Assembly: GCF_002878395.1 (NCBI RefSeq)
Contig: NC_061112.1
Coordinates: 38,036,562-38,100,561 of the forward strand
DNA length: 64,000 bases
Source of the DNA: Capsicum annuum
Taxonomy: Eukaryota; Streptophyta; Magnoliopsida; Solanales; Solanaceae
Direction: 5' to 3'
Shown here: one piece after another, positions 10,960-22,096 of the stretch
Layout: each line of letters opens with the position of its first letter
Position numbering within the stretch: position 1 is the stretch's first letter
Notes under the pieces: model-generated
Seen by the model: the letters and a program-made list of their open reading frames with translations, nothing else
Told to the model about the DNA's origin: nothing
The model's database searches: none
Made by a program: the position numbers and the translations under genes

Positions 10960-11194
10960 TGATACAAAAATGACCAAGAACACAAGAAAACATACACCAA
11001 AATCAATCCACAAGTTCAAAGGAACCGAGGAATCTTGGTAACCACTCTCGGATTCAAGAACAACAAGAAAAAATAAGATAATGAGGTGTTTTGACACTAA
11101 AAATAGCAACAAAACATGAAGAACAAGTTGAACACAAAGTCACAAGATTCAAATTCAACAACAAGAAGAAGAACACAAGATTACAACACAAACT
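10960..11194 (-). repeat. Truncated 5' LTR of the reverse element
   Basis: It begins TGATACAAAAATGACC and follows the LTR at 8208 for about 235 bp, then stops within ACAACACAAACTCA. From 11195 the sequence is the interior of an unrelated forward element. About 510 bp of LTR are missing, so a deletion or recombination removed the left side. Confidence 0.7.
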
Positions 11195-11938
11195 CAACCT
11201 AGTGATGCAAGTGACGTTGATGGAATGGCATGGCTTGGAAGCTATAGCCTATATGCTAACCCACTATAGTGTGACAACATTGCTCCTCAAGATAAAAATC
11301 TCTTCTTGGAAGATGAGTACTCTTAAGGGTAAGGAATGTGTAGTCTTGAAAAGGAATAGTCAATCGGGTGAAGATGACCATGATTTGCTTGATTACTTGG
11401 GAAACCCAAAATGTGATTGTTCTTGTAAAAATGATTTTGTGAATGATTCCTTTGCAGCCCATGGTGATTTAAATCAATGTGGGGATTATTCTCTTGAAAT
11501 AAAAGGTGGTGCATGCTTAGAAATTCTATCTACTTCTTCTTTATATGTTCCCTATGTTGAGCATACTAGTGGTGATTTAGTGAGTAGATGCATAAGGACA
11601 CCATAGCTGAAGTTAGATTGTGTGACACCTTTCCCTACCCTCTTTGTTCTCATGATATTTTCACTAATGATCTAGAGGGTATGCCTAATTTTGAGGACGA
11701 CACCTTCGGGGAAAGTGAGAGTGGCTGAAACCTATGTCCATGGCTACTTCTCCCATTTGATCCCGGTACTATCTTAGGGTATGGTAGGAGTTTCCACGGT
11801 CCATGCTCATTATTTATTGATGTTCTGCATAGGCACTTCCTTTGTGACATTTGTACTAAGCTTTTCACGATCAACCCAAAAGATTCTTGGTTGTACTTCA
11901 ATTGTATTCCACCTTGGCATGATGATGTTATTTGTTAG
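11195..11938 (+). pseudogene. Conserved ORF of pol-less LTR element, copy 1 (5' truncated)
   Basis: Plus-strand coding sequence matching copy 2 at 14761-15768: ECVVLKRNSQSGEDDHDLL, YLGNPKCDCS and CGDYSLEIKGGA. The early part has a frame change near 11300. An in-frame TGA at 11726-11728 (after ESESG) is followed in the same frame by WLLLPFDPGTILGY, then INPKDSWLY and PPWHDD, and a stop at 11936-11938. The function is unknown; I recognise no named domain. It lies immediately upstream of a purine tract and LTR, the position pol would occupy. Confidence 0.55.
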
Positions 11939-12056
11939 ATTGATTTTTGTTGCACTAACCCTAACCCTCATGCCATAAGGTGTGTGCTTGTTTGTCTTCT
12001 CTTTTGATTTTACAAGGTACAGATTTGAGGTCGAATCCTTTTCAAGAATGGAAGGA

Positions 12057-12590
12057 TGATACGGGTACGACCACAAAGGTAGGTGAGTGTGAGAGTGAAC
12101 TGATCCAAGACTTAGAGTGTACACGTGAAGTGCAAAGGAAGGCCTAAATAGGCTTCAAAATCAGTCCATGCAATGCACTCCAAGGGAGCCCACTTGAAGA
12201 CTTTGACTAAGGGGTCATTTTGGATATTTCACACTATTCTTGTAATACGCTATAAATATAATCTTCTAGGGTTTCATTCATTAGACTTGGCTGAATATTG
12301 ATGTTGTATCACACTTAGAAATATTTCTCTCTTATGAGAAAGGCTCCCATAGTCAAAATCCATGTAACTAGGATTTTCAACTTGAGGTTGGAATCTCTCG
12401 TGTTGGATTCATGCTTGGAAACGTTGGGTGCACTGAGAGATCAAGGTCCCTCTTGTTCCTACGTAGGATATAGGTTAGTGTTGTGTGTAGTATTAAAGGT
12501 CCAAGAGTGTAACAATTCTTGGGTTATTAATATTATTGCCTCATTTGGTCTATCTATCTATCTTTACATTTCATGTAGTGGACTATTTTG
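12057..12590 (+). repeat. Forward LTR, 3' part deleted
   Basis: It starts TGATACGGGTACG after the purine tract GAATGGAAGGATGA and follows the LTR at 15888-16630 as far as about 12590 (GTAGTGGACTATTTTG). It then passes into leader-like sequence, so the last ~200 bp of LTR and the primer site are lost. TATAAATA lies at about 12251-12258. It ends copy 1 and starts copy 2, so the two copies share one LTR. Confidence 0.65.
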
Positions 12591-13544
12591 TTATTGTGAA
12601 CTTGGACTTTACAGATTGTTGTTGGATTATTGTTGCGGATTTAAAGTTTGGACTGTTTTGGATGTGTGGTGTGTTGTTGGTTCAAGGTTTGAACGTGTAT
12701 TGTGGAGATTGTGTCATGGATTTTAAGCTTGGAAAAGTGTTTTTGATGTTTGGGGTCCAACTTGAACATTAGATCTTCAAGACTCAAAGTTTGTATTCTT
12801 GGTGTTCTTCACCATCTCTATATGTTGTTAAAGAAAAGGTGGTTGTTGTGTTAGTCTTGCAAGGCATAAGTCCAAGATTTAAGGTGTAAGACTTGTGGCT
12901 CAAAGACTTTTGCTACAACCACCAAAGACTATCAACCATTTCCCAACACTCCCTAGACTAGACTTCTACTTTTTAGCTTTTTCTTATTTCAAGAACCTTG
13001 TATTTTGGGACAAACTACTTTTTCTTGTTTCAAGAAGCTTGTCTTGTGGGACTAGTACAAGACAAAAGTCATCCTTTTAAGAGTGGACTTGTAGAGATTC
13101 AAGACTTGTGTTTTCCCTCCAAAACTAATTGTCATCCTTCCCAAATTACAATGGGACCAAGACTTGAAATTGAAATATAAAATAGAGAAACCACAACCAA
13201 TAGCGACTGCCACATCATCATTTTTACTGTTCATGTAACAATTTTGGCTTAAATTTTAGATTTCTTAGTTTCATTTTATTGTCTCTTCGTTCGTTTGTTG
13301 GGTCGAACACTAATTGACAACCTAGTAATCTCCTACTAGCTTGTAAGTTAGTTTTGTGTTCGTTTGTTTGTGTTTACATTTGTTGTGTACTTTTATCTTT
13401 TTGAATTCATTGTTAGTTCTTGACTCAAGTCCTACAAGATTTCGTTTGAGTTTCAAACAAAAATCTATTCTGGGACAAGAGTAGACTCGACACTCAATTA
13501 CTCACGAAGTATAAGCAGGCTTTCAACACTTGTGAAACCAAGTG
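12591..13544 (+). mobile_element. Leader of pol-less element copy 2, part 1
   Basis: Non-coding, GTT-rich at the start. The conserved leader block is at 13187-13262 (ACTGCCACATCATC, TTTTACTGTTCATG, ATTTTGGCTTAAATTTTAG). It ends in TTCAACACTTGTGAAACCAAGTG, where the solo LTR entered, and resumes at 14456. Confidence 0.55.
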
Positions 13545-14455
13545 TGATACGATTCAAATGGCCACCTTAGCTTTTGATGACATCTTTGAAGGCCAATACG
13601 TAAAGGCTCAAGACTTGGTCATCCCAAGAGCACAAGGATATGCAAGAAAGGATTACTTTGCTCATGACTTAAAGCAATCTCGTGTGTGGAAGGTTTCTTA
13701 CATTGATGCTAACCCGAGTACCACAAGCCTTGAAGTATGAACCATATTTGATTTTTGAGAGCATTGAAAAGGCGCCATTCATTCAAGTTATAACATACCT
13801 TGGCTGCCCCTTCATTAAGGGTATTTTATACATTACATATGGTGTATTTACACACCATGGTAGCCCATCTCATTAAGGGCAAAGTGGTCTTTTTATCTTC
13901 ATTTGTAATATATTATAAATACGCCCCTTTAGTTTTATTTTCATTAGTTTTGGAAAAAGATGAAAGATTGAAACATTAAAAAATCCTCTCTCTTGAGAGT
14001 AGAACACTTAGTCTTAGTTTAGGGCTTGAAAAAGCTAATATTGTTCTTTGCTTGGAAACGTGGATCTTGAGGTGAGTTGATTCCCTTGGTGGTCATCGTA
14101 AGAGTGTGGTTTTGATTATTACATTCATTAGGGGTTAATGTTGAAATATACTTGGTTTTTAAGCTTGTAATAATCTTGGTCTCACTATCTATCCTTTACT
14201 TTCTTGCAAATCGTGTATGTGTTGTGTAGTGGACTGTTTTGGGCCCTTCATTGAATCCAAAACTTGTATTATTGTTGTTCATCTTGTTCATCACTTTTTG
14301 TAACTATTTTGGTGTTAAAATACACTCTTGTATCTTGTATTCTTGTTGTATTTCTTGAATCTGAGAGTTGGTCTCTAATAGGTCCTTGGACTTGTGATTT
14401 ATGGACTGTTTTAGGGTGTGTTTCGTCCTACCGTTGTCTTTATTGTATCAAAGTG
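13540..14455 (+). mobile_element. Solo LTR with 5-bp target-site duplication
   Basis: A 906-bp LTR (13545-14450) starts TGATACGATTC and ends TATTGTATCA. It is bracketed by AAGTG at 13540-13544 and AAGTG at 14451-14455. Removing the LTR and one AAGTG restores the host leader text CCAAGTGTGAGG, which occurs uninterrupted at about 53470-53482. A TATAAAT box is at about 13914-13920. This is the footprint of an insertion followed by LTR-LTR recombination. It is related to the LTR at 6266-7067. Confidence 0.85.
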
Positions 14456-14549
14456 TGAGGTGAAACTGAGAGTGAGAGTGTGGTGAGGCATTTTTGATCT
14501 AAGAAGTTTGTTTGTTTTCTTTGTTTATTGTGTCTTTTTATTAGGTACA

Positions 14550-14660
14550 ATGGCTGCCCATAATTTCAATGCCACATATGATCGTATCAATGACAATATT
14601 GAAGATATGAAATGGCACATTGAAATTATACACCAATTACTACCCAAACTCTACCCATAA
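14550..14660 (+). pseudogene. Gag-like N-terminal ORF, broken after 36 codons
   Basis: The first ATG after the leader (context GGTACAATGG) opens MAAHNFNATYDRINDN then IEDMKWHIE and stops at 14658-14660. The copy at 53576 reads almost the same start (MAATNLDATFDRITDN, IEDMKWHVE), so this N-terminus is conserved between elements. The rest of the gag-like region to 14760 is out of frame. Confidence 0.5.
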
Positions 14661-14760
14661 AATCCAATTATCCAAAGCACTTTGCGTTGAGAGCTTCCTA
14701 GAGGAAGTTGCTGCCCAACTTGTGAGTAAAACTTGCCCACCACTTGAGAATATGTGAGAT

Positions 14761-15768
14761 GTGATTAATGAATCTCAAGTGAGTAAAGGATTTAAAGATG
14801 TTGGTCAAGGAAAAAAGAGTGAACCTATGAGCCTATGTTGTTGTAAATATGCTAATGTTTGTTTGGCTCATAGGGTTAATCATGTGCTTGACATATCTTT
14901 GAAACTTGATAATGATTTCTTAGAGAGTGAAAGTTCCAAATCTCTCCGCGGGTTAGATCATTCACTCTTTAGGCACAATGTCTTGTTTGAAGATAGTTTA
15001 TTTACTCCTAATGAACCTAGTGGTGCAAGTGATGTTGAAGGCATGGCTTGTCTTGGAAGCTATAGCCTATATGCTAACCCACTATGGTATGACAACATTC
15101 CTCCTCAAGATGGGAATCTCTTCTTGGAAGATGAGAGTACTCTCAAGGGTAGGGAATGTGTAGTCTTGAAAAGGAATAGTCAATCGGGTGAAGATGACCA
15201 TGATTTGCTTGATTACTTGGGAAACCCGAAATGTGATTGTTCTTATAAAAATGTTTTTGTGAATGATTCCTTTGCTGCCCATGGTGATTTATATCTATGT
15301 GGGGATTATTCTCTTGAAATAAAAGGTGGTGCATACTTAGAAATTCCATCTACTTCTTATTTATGTGTTCCCTATATTGAGCATACTAGTGGCGATGGAC
15401 TTGAAGCTAATGAGTACATGCATAAGGACACCATAACTGAAGTTAGCTTGTGTGACACCTTTCCCTACCCTCTTTGTGCTTATGATATTTCCACTAATGA
15501 TCTAGAGGGTATGCCTAATTTTGAGGACGACACCTTAGGGGAAAGTGAGAGTGGCTGAAACCCATGTCCATGGCTACTTCTCCCATTTTATCTCGGTACC
15601 ATCTTAGGGTATGATAGGAGTTATCTCGGCCCATGCTCATTATTTATTGATGTTCGTCATAGCCACTTCCTTTGTGACATTTGTACTAAGCTTTCCACGA
15701 TCAACCCAAAGGATTCTTGGTTGTACTTCAAGTGTGTACCACCTTGGCATGATGATGTTATTTGTTAG
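14761..15768 (+). pseudogene. Conserved ORF of pol-less LTR element, copy 2
   Basis: Open for 265 codons to an in-frame TGA at 15556-15558, then open in the same frame to a stop at 15766-15768. Features in order: NESQVSKGFKDVGQ, EPMSLCCCKYANVCLAHRV (Cys cluster, about residues 20-37), acidic LESESSKS, LKRNSQSGEDDHDLLDYLG, YLGNPKCDCSYKNVFVND, an acidic end ESESG; beyond the TGA, CPWLLLPF, GPCSLF, CTKLS, INPKDSWLYFKC and PPWHDD. There is no RT, protease or integrase signature. Related sequence occurs at 11195-11938, 41449-41790 (minus) and 59237-60231. Function unknown; the Cys pairs might bind metal, which is speculation. Confidence 0.6.
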
Positions 15769-15871
15769 ATTGATTTTTGTTGCACTAACCTTAACCCTCA
15801 TGCCATGAGAATGTGTGCTTGTTTGTCTTCTCTTTTGATTTTGCAAGGTACGGATTCAAGGTCGAATCCTT

Positions 15872-15887
15872 TTCAAGAAGGGGAGGA
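15872..15887 (+). other. Polypurine tract
   Basis: CAAGAAGGGGAGGATGA lies directly before the LTR start TGATACGGG. Such tracts prime plus-strand cDNA synthesis. The equivalents at 692-707, 12042-12056 and 60342-60356 are in the same relation to their LTRs. Confidence 0.65.
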
Positions 15888-16630
15888 TGATACGGGTACG
15901 ACCACGAAGGTGGGTGAGTGCGAGAGTGAATTGACCCAAGACTTGGAGTGTACACGTGAAGTGAAAAGGAAGGCATAAATAGGCTCCAAAATCAGTCCAT
16001 ACAATGCACTCCAAGGGAGCCCACTTGAAGACTTTGACTAAGGGGTCATTTTGGACATTTCACACTATTCTTGTAATACACTATAAATACAATGTCCTAG
16101 GGTTTCATTCATTAGACTTGGCTGAATATTGATGTTGTATCACACTTAGAAACATTTCTCTCTTATGAGAAAGGATCCCATAGACGAAATCCATGTAACT
16201 AGGATTTTCAACTTGAGGGTGAAATCTCTCATGTTGGATTCATGCTTGGAAACGTTGGGTGCATTAAGAGATCAAGGTCTCTATTGTTCCTACGTAGGAT
16301 ATAGGTTAGTGTTGTGTGTAGTATTAAAGGTCCAAGAGTGTAACAATTCTTGGCTTGTTAGTATTATTGCCTTATTTGGTCTATCTATCTATCTTTACAT
16401 TTTAGATTTGTAGTGGACTATTTTATGTCTTTGTTGAATCTGAATTTTGTAATCATTGTGTTCATCTTGTTCATTGTGTATTTTGGCTGTTTTGGTGTTG
16501 AAAACACACCTCTTTATCTTGTTATTGTTGTAGCGAATCCGAGAGTGGTCTCCATCTTAGTCCTCAAATCCTTCAGATTAGTGGACTATTTTGGATTTGT
16601 TTCGTGTTTCTCTTGTTTTTTCTCGCATCA
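15888..16630 (+). repeat. 3' LTR of pol-less element copy 2
   Basis: 743 bp, from TGATACGGGTACG to TCTCGCATCA. It matches the truncated LTR at 12057 for more than 500 bp. TATAAATAC is at about 16082-16090. The next 5 bp, AACCT, would be one side of the target duplication. The sequence beyond is reverse-strand gag, so the element inserted into a gag gene. Confidence 0.75.
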
Positions 16631-17389
16631 AACCTGGATATGTCTATGTCCTTATTCAACAAGGCAGTCTTACTCTCCAAAATCAAGTCTCGGGACAACC
16701 CAAAAGTGAACTTCCTTATTCTAACCTCATGCTAGAAACCAAATTCGGAGCATACCATGATAACTGGTGAAACTTAAAGGCATACTCTTTGACTGACATC
16801 TTGCCTTTCTTCAAGTTAACAAACTCTTCCGGTTTGTATCCTTTAACTCCTGAGGAATGAAGCGGTCCAGAAATATACTAGAGAAATCATCCCACAGTGC
16901 TGACTCAGCATCATCCCCTCTAGTCTGTTCCTATTCCTCATACTATTGGTAGGCTACATCTTTCAGTTGTTAGGCAATAAATTTCACACCCTCCATGTTA
17001 GTAGCATGCATTACGCGAAAGACCTTCTCATCTCATTAATAAACTTGAGGATCTTCCTTAACCCTATTACTAGTGAACACATGAGGGTTCAACCTTATAA
17101 ACTGGCCAACCCTTATGGCCTCAAAAGATGGAGTAACAGAAGCACCACGCTCGAACTGAGAAGCTACCAATGGAGCCAACATATAGATATACTAACGAAA
17201 CTAAGCATTCGTCATATTAGTAGAAGGAGCTCGAGAAGGACTGGAGGGGACTGGTGGAACTCCAAGAGGGCAATCAGGAATTGGACCCCTAGACCCGGTC
17301 TGGACCCTATAAGTAGGATGTGTCCTATTAACGTTGTCATTGGGTGGGATAGAGGAGTTTTTGTGAGCTTTGGACCATCTAGGAGGCAT
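16631..17389 (-). pseudogene. Reverse Ty3/gypsy (Tekay/Del-like) gag, N-terminal part
   Basis: On the minus strand an ATG at 17389 opens MPPRWSKAHKNSS, a Pro/Arg-rich start typical of this lineage's gag. Further on, the minus strand near 16760-16830 reads EFVNLKKGKMSVKEYAFKF, a segment of the retrotransposon gag domain. Frames are interrupted by several shifts. It is cut off at 16631 by the forward element's LTR. Gag forms the particle shell; only a relic is left here. Confidence 0.75.
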
Positions 17390-17585
17390 GATATAAAAAG
17401 TGAACAAGAAGGAATTAGAGAAGATTTCAGGACCTTAGACTCTACAGCCAGAAAACAGAACACAAGAAAGAGAAATATTCGTAAATGTTTCGTAGTCTCT
17501 CTCTTATAAGTGTGTCACGCTACATACCCTTAAAAGAGACTTTACTCGACACAGGTTTATGGATATCCAATTGACCATGAACCTA

Positions 17586-17602
17586 GAGCTCAGATACCAA
17601 AC
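17586..17602 (-). other. Primer-binding site of the reverse Tekay-like element
   Basis: Plus strand GAGCTCAGATACCAAAC is the reverse complement of GTTTGGTATCTGAGCTC, a Met-tRNA-type primer site with small changes. It lies against the LTR at 17603, and the leader from here to the gag ATG is only about 200 bp. Confidence 0.7.
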
Positions 17603-20263
17603 TGACACAACCCAATCCAGGGCCTAGTCGTGTCGGGTGTCTCACGTCCAATAAAGACCGTAGACCACCCGCAATACCCCAACCATTAACCACCCTACAC
17701 CTCCTGTCAGATGAATTTTGAACATATAATAAGATTAAAAAAATAATAATTTAAAGATATTAGAGTAAGTCTATAACCATAACTAAAACAGTTACAACTA
17801 AGTATCCATCCAATGCCAATACCAATACCAATGCTATCACTAATACCGATACCGTCCATGCCCATAGAAGTCTAACAAAGTCTCTAACCAGAATAAAAAA
17901 ATATTCGGTTGGGACATACCCCTGACCATAGCCAAAACCAAAGAAATAATAATAATGAAAAGAATTTCATAGCGTGAAATGGAGTCTTCCGGAGTATGGA
18001 AGCTCACCACTTCAATTTGACTCAAAGCTGTCCCCAAATCCAAGCCACTGAGCAGGAGGAATGGTAGTATAGTCAATTCCTACATCACATAGAAATATGA
18101 CACACAAAGACGGTTAGCGGAGTGAACGCTAGCATGTAACTCAGGAACAAAGGTAAAATAATACCATCATTCAAAACCAAATCAAATAACCATACACAGT
18201 CACATTATATATATATCATGTTGGGTAGGGAACAAGGTTTAGCATGCATTTGAAACCTTAACCTAGGCTGTGTAGCTTTACTATGATAATCTACCCATGG
18301 GTTATATGGGTCCAGTGTTAACCCCTGAATGGGCCCTATGTGTGTAGTTACACAAACCGGAGATATCATTGGTGCCGAGGATTCCCGTATACCCTTCGCC
18401 CTCTATGATACATATTTACAAGTATAGACTTGGGGGATTCCCATGTACCCCATAAGCATTAGGTCACTAAGACCAACCCTCATGTCGGCAAATATGAGTT
18501 TCCAGTATTTGTCCATCGGACTCACACCTTCACAGCTAGTTATCACAACCCCCGTTATTTTCCAATTAAAAAATTTAGCACATAACTAAACCACCAATTC
18601 CAGGAGTCAATTATAAAGGCATTATAGAGTGGTATCATCATAACAACTACAACTCGCAAAAAATATCATTAGCCAATACTTAGGGGATTCTCATGTACAC
18701 TGCCGACTCCATTGTTAAAATCACTAGGGGATTATCGTACCCCACAAGGTTTTCAATTAAATTCAATTTATAGTCATTAAAGCCTTTATAAAGTCCTTCA
18801 TCAATTATTTTCATGGTTATGCCAAAGCCTTAGTTCAAAAACACAATTTAACTTGTGACAATATGTTTCTCATTGATAATTTCACAAATAGGTTGAGGTC
18901 ATGTCATTATCAAAGCCAAACTTATCAAATTTTGGGGTTCAACCATGATCCTTCAATTAAATCACCATTCTCATGAATCCACATGTGCAAAAACAAAATT
19001 AAAACATGCATAATCACAATTTAAACCATAGAAAACAATATTCAATGATATGCATTCAAACCCCCAACCTTGGTTCAAAACCACCATTAATGATTCATGA
19101 ACAATGCTTTAAATATATGCTTTTAGTAAAGTAACAATGAGGGAAGAGTCACATTCCTAAATCACAAATATTCACGAAGAGAAATTGATCCTTAAGACCT
19201 TAGATGACCACTTTGGAGAAACCCTAGCCAATTTTGCGTGAGAGGATCTTGAGAGAATAAAGATGATTTTAATCTTGTAAAGTGTGGAATGAATGACCAA
19301 AAAGTGTTATAGAGACGCGGGGTCTTAAGGGTTTTAAGTGAGAAATATCCAATGTGCCCCCAGCTTAAAGCTGTAAGAAAATGCAGGTGGTTACGAGTCA
19401 ACCCCTTGACTCATGACCACAACATACGACTCGTACCCTTGAGTCGTCATCAAGACAGTGAGTTGGACACCCATACACTGTCCACCCTACGACTCTATGA
19501 TTCCCAATTGTGACCTTTCCATACGATTCGATGCTCAAGCGTATGCAAGACAAAACCTATGAGGTTAGACACTAGACAACATATGACTCAACCTTACCAC
19601 TCGTAACCTATCCTCGTGGATCTTAGTGAGGCACTCATACTCAGAGCTAATTCAAGCCACTGATTTGATTAAGGATCATCTAAAAACTCATCACCACCCT
19701 AACGACTCGTACCACTAAGTCGTTACCATAACAGAACCCCAATCATCATTTACTAGACACCTTACAACTAGGGTCACCTGACCTATACCTACACCATATG
19801 AGTGATATGGTTAAGTCGTCAACAGAATAGTGAGCTCAAAGCTCAGGAAATTTCAAAGGGCCAAAACCCAGGGTGTTTCACTTCCAAACTTTGGAATACC
19901 CTGTTTCATGATTATGGTTTCCTTTATATTTTAACTATTTCTTTGAATTTAGTTTTTGGCTATTGTTGGGGGCATGTATTGATACTTTATTTATATTCAG
20001 TTTGGATCATAGTTAGAAGGCTTTGTTTGACTACTGTGGCTATTAGGTGGTGTCGATCTGTCGTTTAGCCGGTTGTAGATCGTTGCTTACGTACATGCAT
20101 TTAAAACTTTCTTAGACTATTATACGCTATCTTGTTAGATATTCGGAATTCATCCGATCTTGGGGTGTGGTGTGTTTGGTTTGGTTAGGTGTAGGGGGTG
20201 GTATTCGGTCCACATGAGACTTGAGATACCCGTCACGGCCAAACCTTGGTTCGGTTCATGACA
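17603..20263 (-). repeat. Long 5' LTR of the reverse Tekay-like element
   Basis: About 2.66 kb. On the minus strand it starts TGTCATGAACCGAACC (20263) and ends TTGGGTTGTGTCA (17603), so it has TG...CA ends next to the primer site. It contains repeated GAGTCGT/ACGACTC words at 19390-19720 (for example TACGACTCGTACC and TTGAGTCGTCATC). The frames inside it are short and carry no recognisable protein. The partner LTR is not in the window. Confidence 0.65.
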
Positions 20264-20580
20264 GTAGAAGTATTATAAATCATAATAATTAACGACTTAA
20301 AATAATTAAAGAGATGTAAATTTTTTTGGTTCGCTCTCTAAGTTTTATTACCGTCATAGAAATTAGGACAGAAGAAAAACTACTATAAATTACAACAATT
20401 AATGATTTAAAATATTTAAAAATATAGTTAACTTTTAAAAATTGTATCAATACCACATAAGTTGAGATGATATAACATATATTATTTAAAAATTACATAA
20501 AAATATTATAAATTCAAATAACTTATCTAAAAATGTTCTTCACATTGGGCTCATGCTAACACGTGCCATATACCCACTAG
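20264..20580 (+). mobile_element. Helitron-like 3' end, copy 1
   Basis: AT-rich tail built of segments (CATAATAATTAACGACTTAA, AATTAGGACAGAAGAAAAA) that recur before each later terminus. It ends TTGGGCTCATGCTAACACGTGCC, a worn hairpin, then ATATACCCACTAG at 20580. A hairpin followed about 10 bases later by CTAG is the Helitron 3' signature. No RepHel coding sequence is present, so it would be non-autonomous. Confidence 0.5.
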
Positions 20581-20900
20581 TATATATAAGAGGAAGTTTC
20601 ATGCTGAAGCAGGAAACTTGTCAACATGCCTGCTTCTGCTGCTTCAACCCTAATTTTACTGTACTCCTAATTTATTTTTATTACTTATATCTAAGAGGGA
20701 GTTTCATGCTGAAGTAGGAAACAAGTCGACATGCCTGCTTATGTTACCTACTTTAGCTGCTTCAACCGTGATATTACTGTATCACTCATAATTATTACTT
20801 ATATATAAGAGGGAGTTTCATGCTGAAGCAGGCAGCATGTCGATATGCCTGCTTCTGTTATCTGCTTCAACTTCTTCAATTTTATTTTACTGTATCAATC
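20581..20900 (+). repeat. Tandem array of three Helitron-like 5' ends
   Basis: Units start near 20581, 20686 and 20803, each reading (TATA)TAAGAGG(G)AGTTTCATGCTGAAG, then a hairpin, then GCTTCAACC and ATTACTGTATCAC-like text. In the third unit the hairpin arms GAAGCAGGCA (20825-20834) and TGCCTGCTTC (20846-20855) are perfect. The spacing is about 105-117 bp. An equivalent array is at 26432-26760. Confidence 0.6.
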
Positions 20901-22096
20901 CTAATTAATTATTATAAGTCATTTACGTATTAAAAAATTAAAAATTTCTATATATTATAAAAACTACCTTCAACATGTCAGCTTCTTTGAATTGAATAAA
21001 AAGTTGAGGGTATTTTAGTCTTTTTACAAGATGAATCTACTTAAAGATTTTGTCTTTTGCGCTATATTATTTGAATCCTATGAATAGCTTTAAAAAAAGT
21101 CTGTTATTTTTCATTTAATTACAAATCATGCCCTTAAAAAAGGCCCAGCTTTTTCCATTTAATCACAACATTACCCTGCAAGCTACATTAAAATATGCTT
21201 AAATATAATGATGTGTGCGTCCAATAGTACTTTTCAACTTTGCATATGTTTAATTTAAATTGTTTAAATTTAAAGTAATTTAATAAGATGATAATTTTAT
21301 CTTAATTAGTTATAACTAAACATTTAAAGTAAATAAATTTTTTTATTTTAATTGACTTTTATATTCAAAATTAATTTTTTTACTTATTTATTTTAGTAAA
21401 TTTAAATTTTAAAAATATTTTTATCTTATATAGAAATACTAATATTTAAACATAACTTTAAATTCTTAAAGTATAAAATTAATAAATTAAATTTTATAAA
21501 ATAAACTTCTAATGAATATTTCTTAAGATTTTTGTTGAGTCAATATGTATCAAGTAAAAAGAAAATAAAGTAAAATATATAATAAAATTTTATTATTGTG
21601 AGAGATAAACGTATGCACTATTAAATAACATTTAATAATATCATATTTTGTATATGCAAAATATAGCATCCCGTTTGATTAATACTCCGGTGAGTTATCG
21701 ATGATTACTATTGGATATGATAAAATTATGTTAATTTTTATAGGAATAGCATAATCAATTTTGAAATTTAAACTCTAGGCGGTAATAATCTGTCGGCTTG
21801 TAATCATTTACATCATTCCAGACTAAAGTGAAAATTTTAACGTTATTTAAAGCATATTTTAGTCATATAAATTTATCAAGCCGCTTCAATATTTTTTCAT
21901 TTTATTAAAAATTTGTCTAATTTACAATTTTAATTAAAGAAACCTAATAATTGATCTGACGTAGTTAAATTCGATCCGCAATGCCGATTTCTAAAAGTCT
22001 ACTGGCACCCACAAAGTCACCTTTAATGTTGAAAAATAACATTATAATATTGGAAATTTAAATTTTTTAATTAGAACATGAATATACTATGCATAT
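20901..22096. other. AT-rich stretch without genes
   Basis: Mostly A/T with short homopolymer runs; it holds one line of low-copy-looking sequence near 21670-21850 but no frame over 60 codons. It probably represents Helitron interior and decayed insertions; I can name nothing more in it. Confidence 0.4.

Noticed and set aside
11091..11606. A 171-codon gene starting at 11091
   Set aside because: Its first third is reverse LTR sequence up to 11194; only the later part belongs to the conserved ORF.
13558..13740. 60-codon frame MATLAFDDIFEGQYV
   Set aside because: It lies in the first part of a solo LTR and is not kept open in the related LTR at 6266.
6261..16635. 6266-16630 as one insertion into a single reverse element (protease at 6265, gag at 16631)
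   Set aside because: Flanks CACTC and AACCT differ, and the two reverse parts have different LTR types (short TGATACGGG against the 2.7-kb TGTCATGAACC type).
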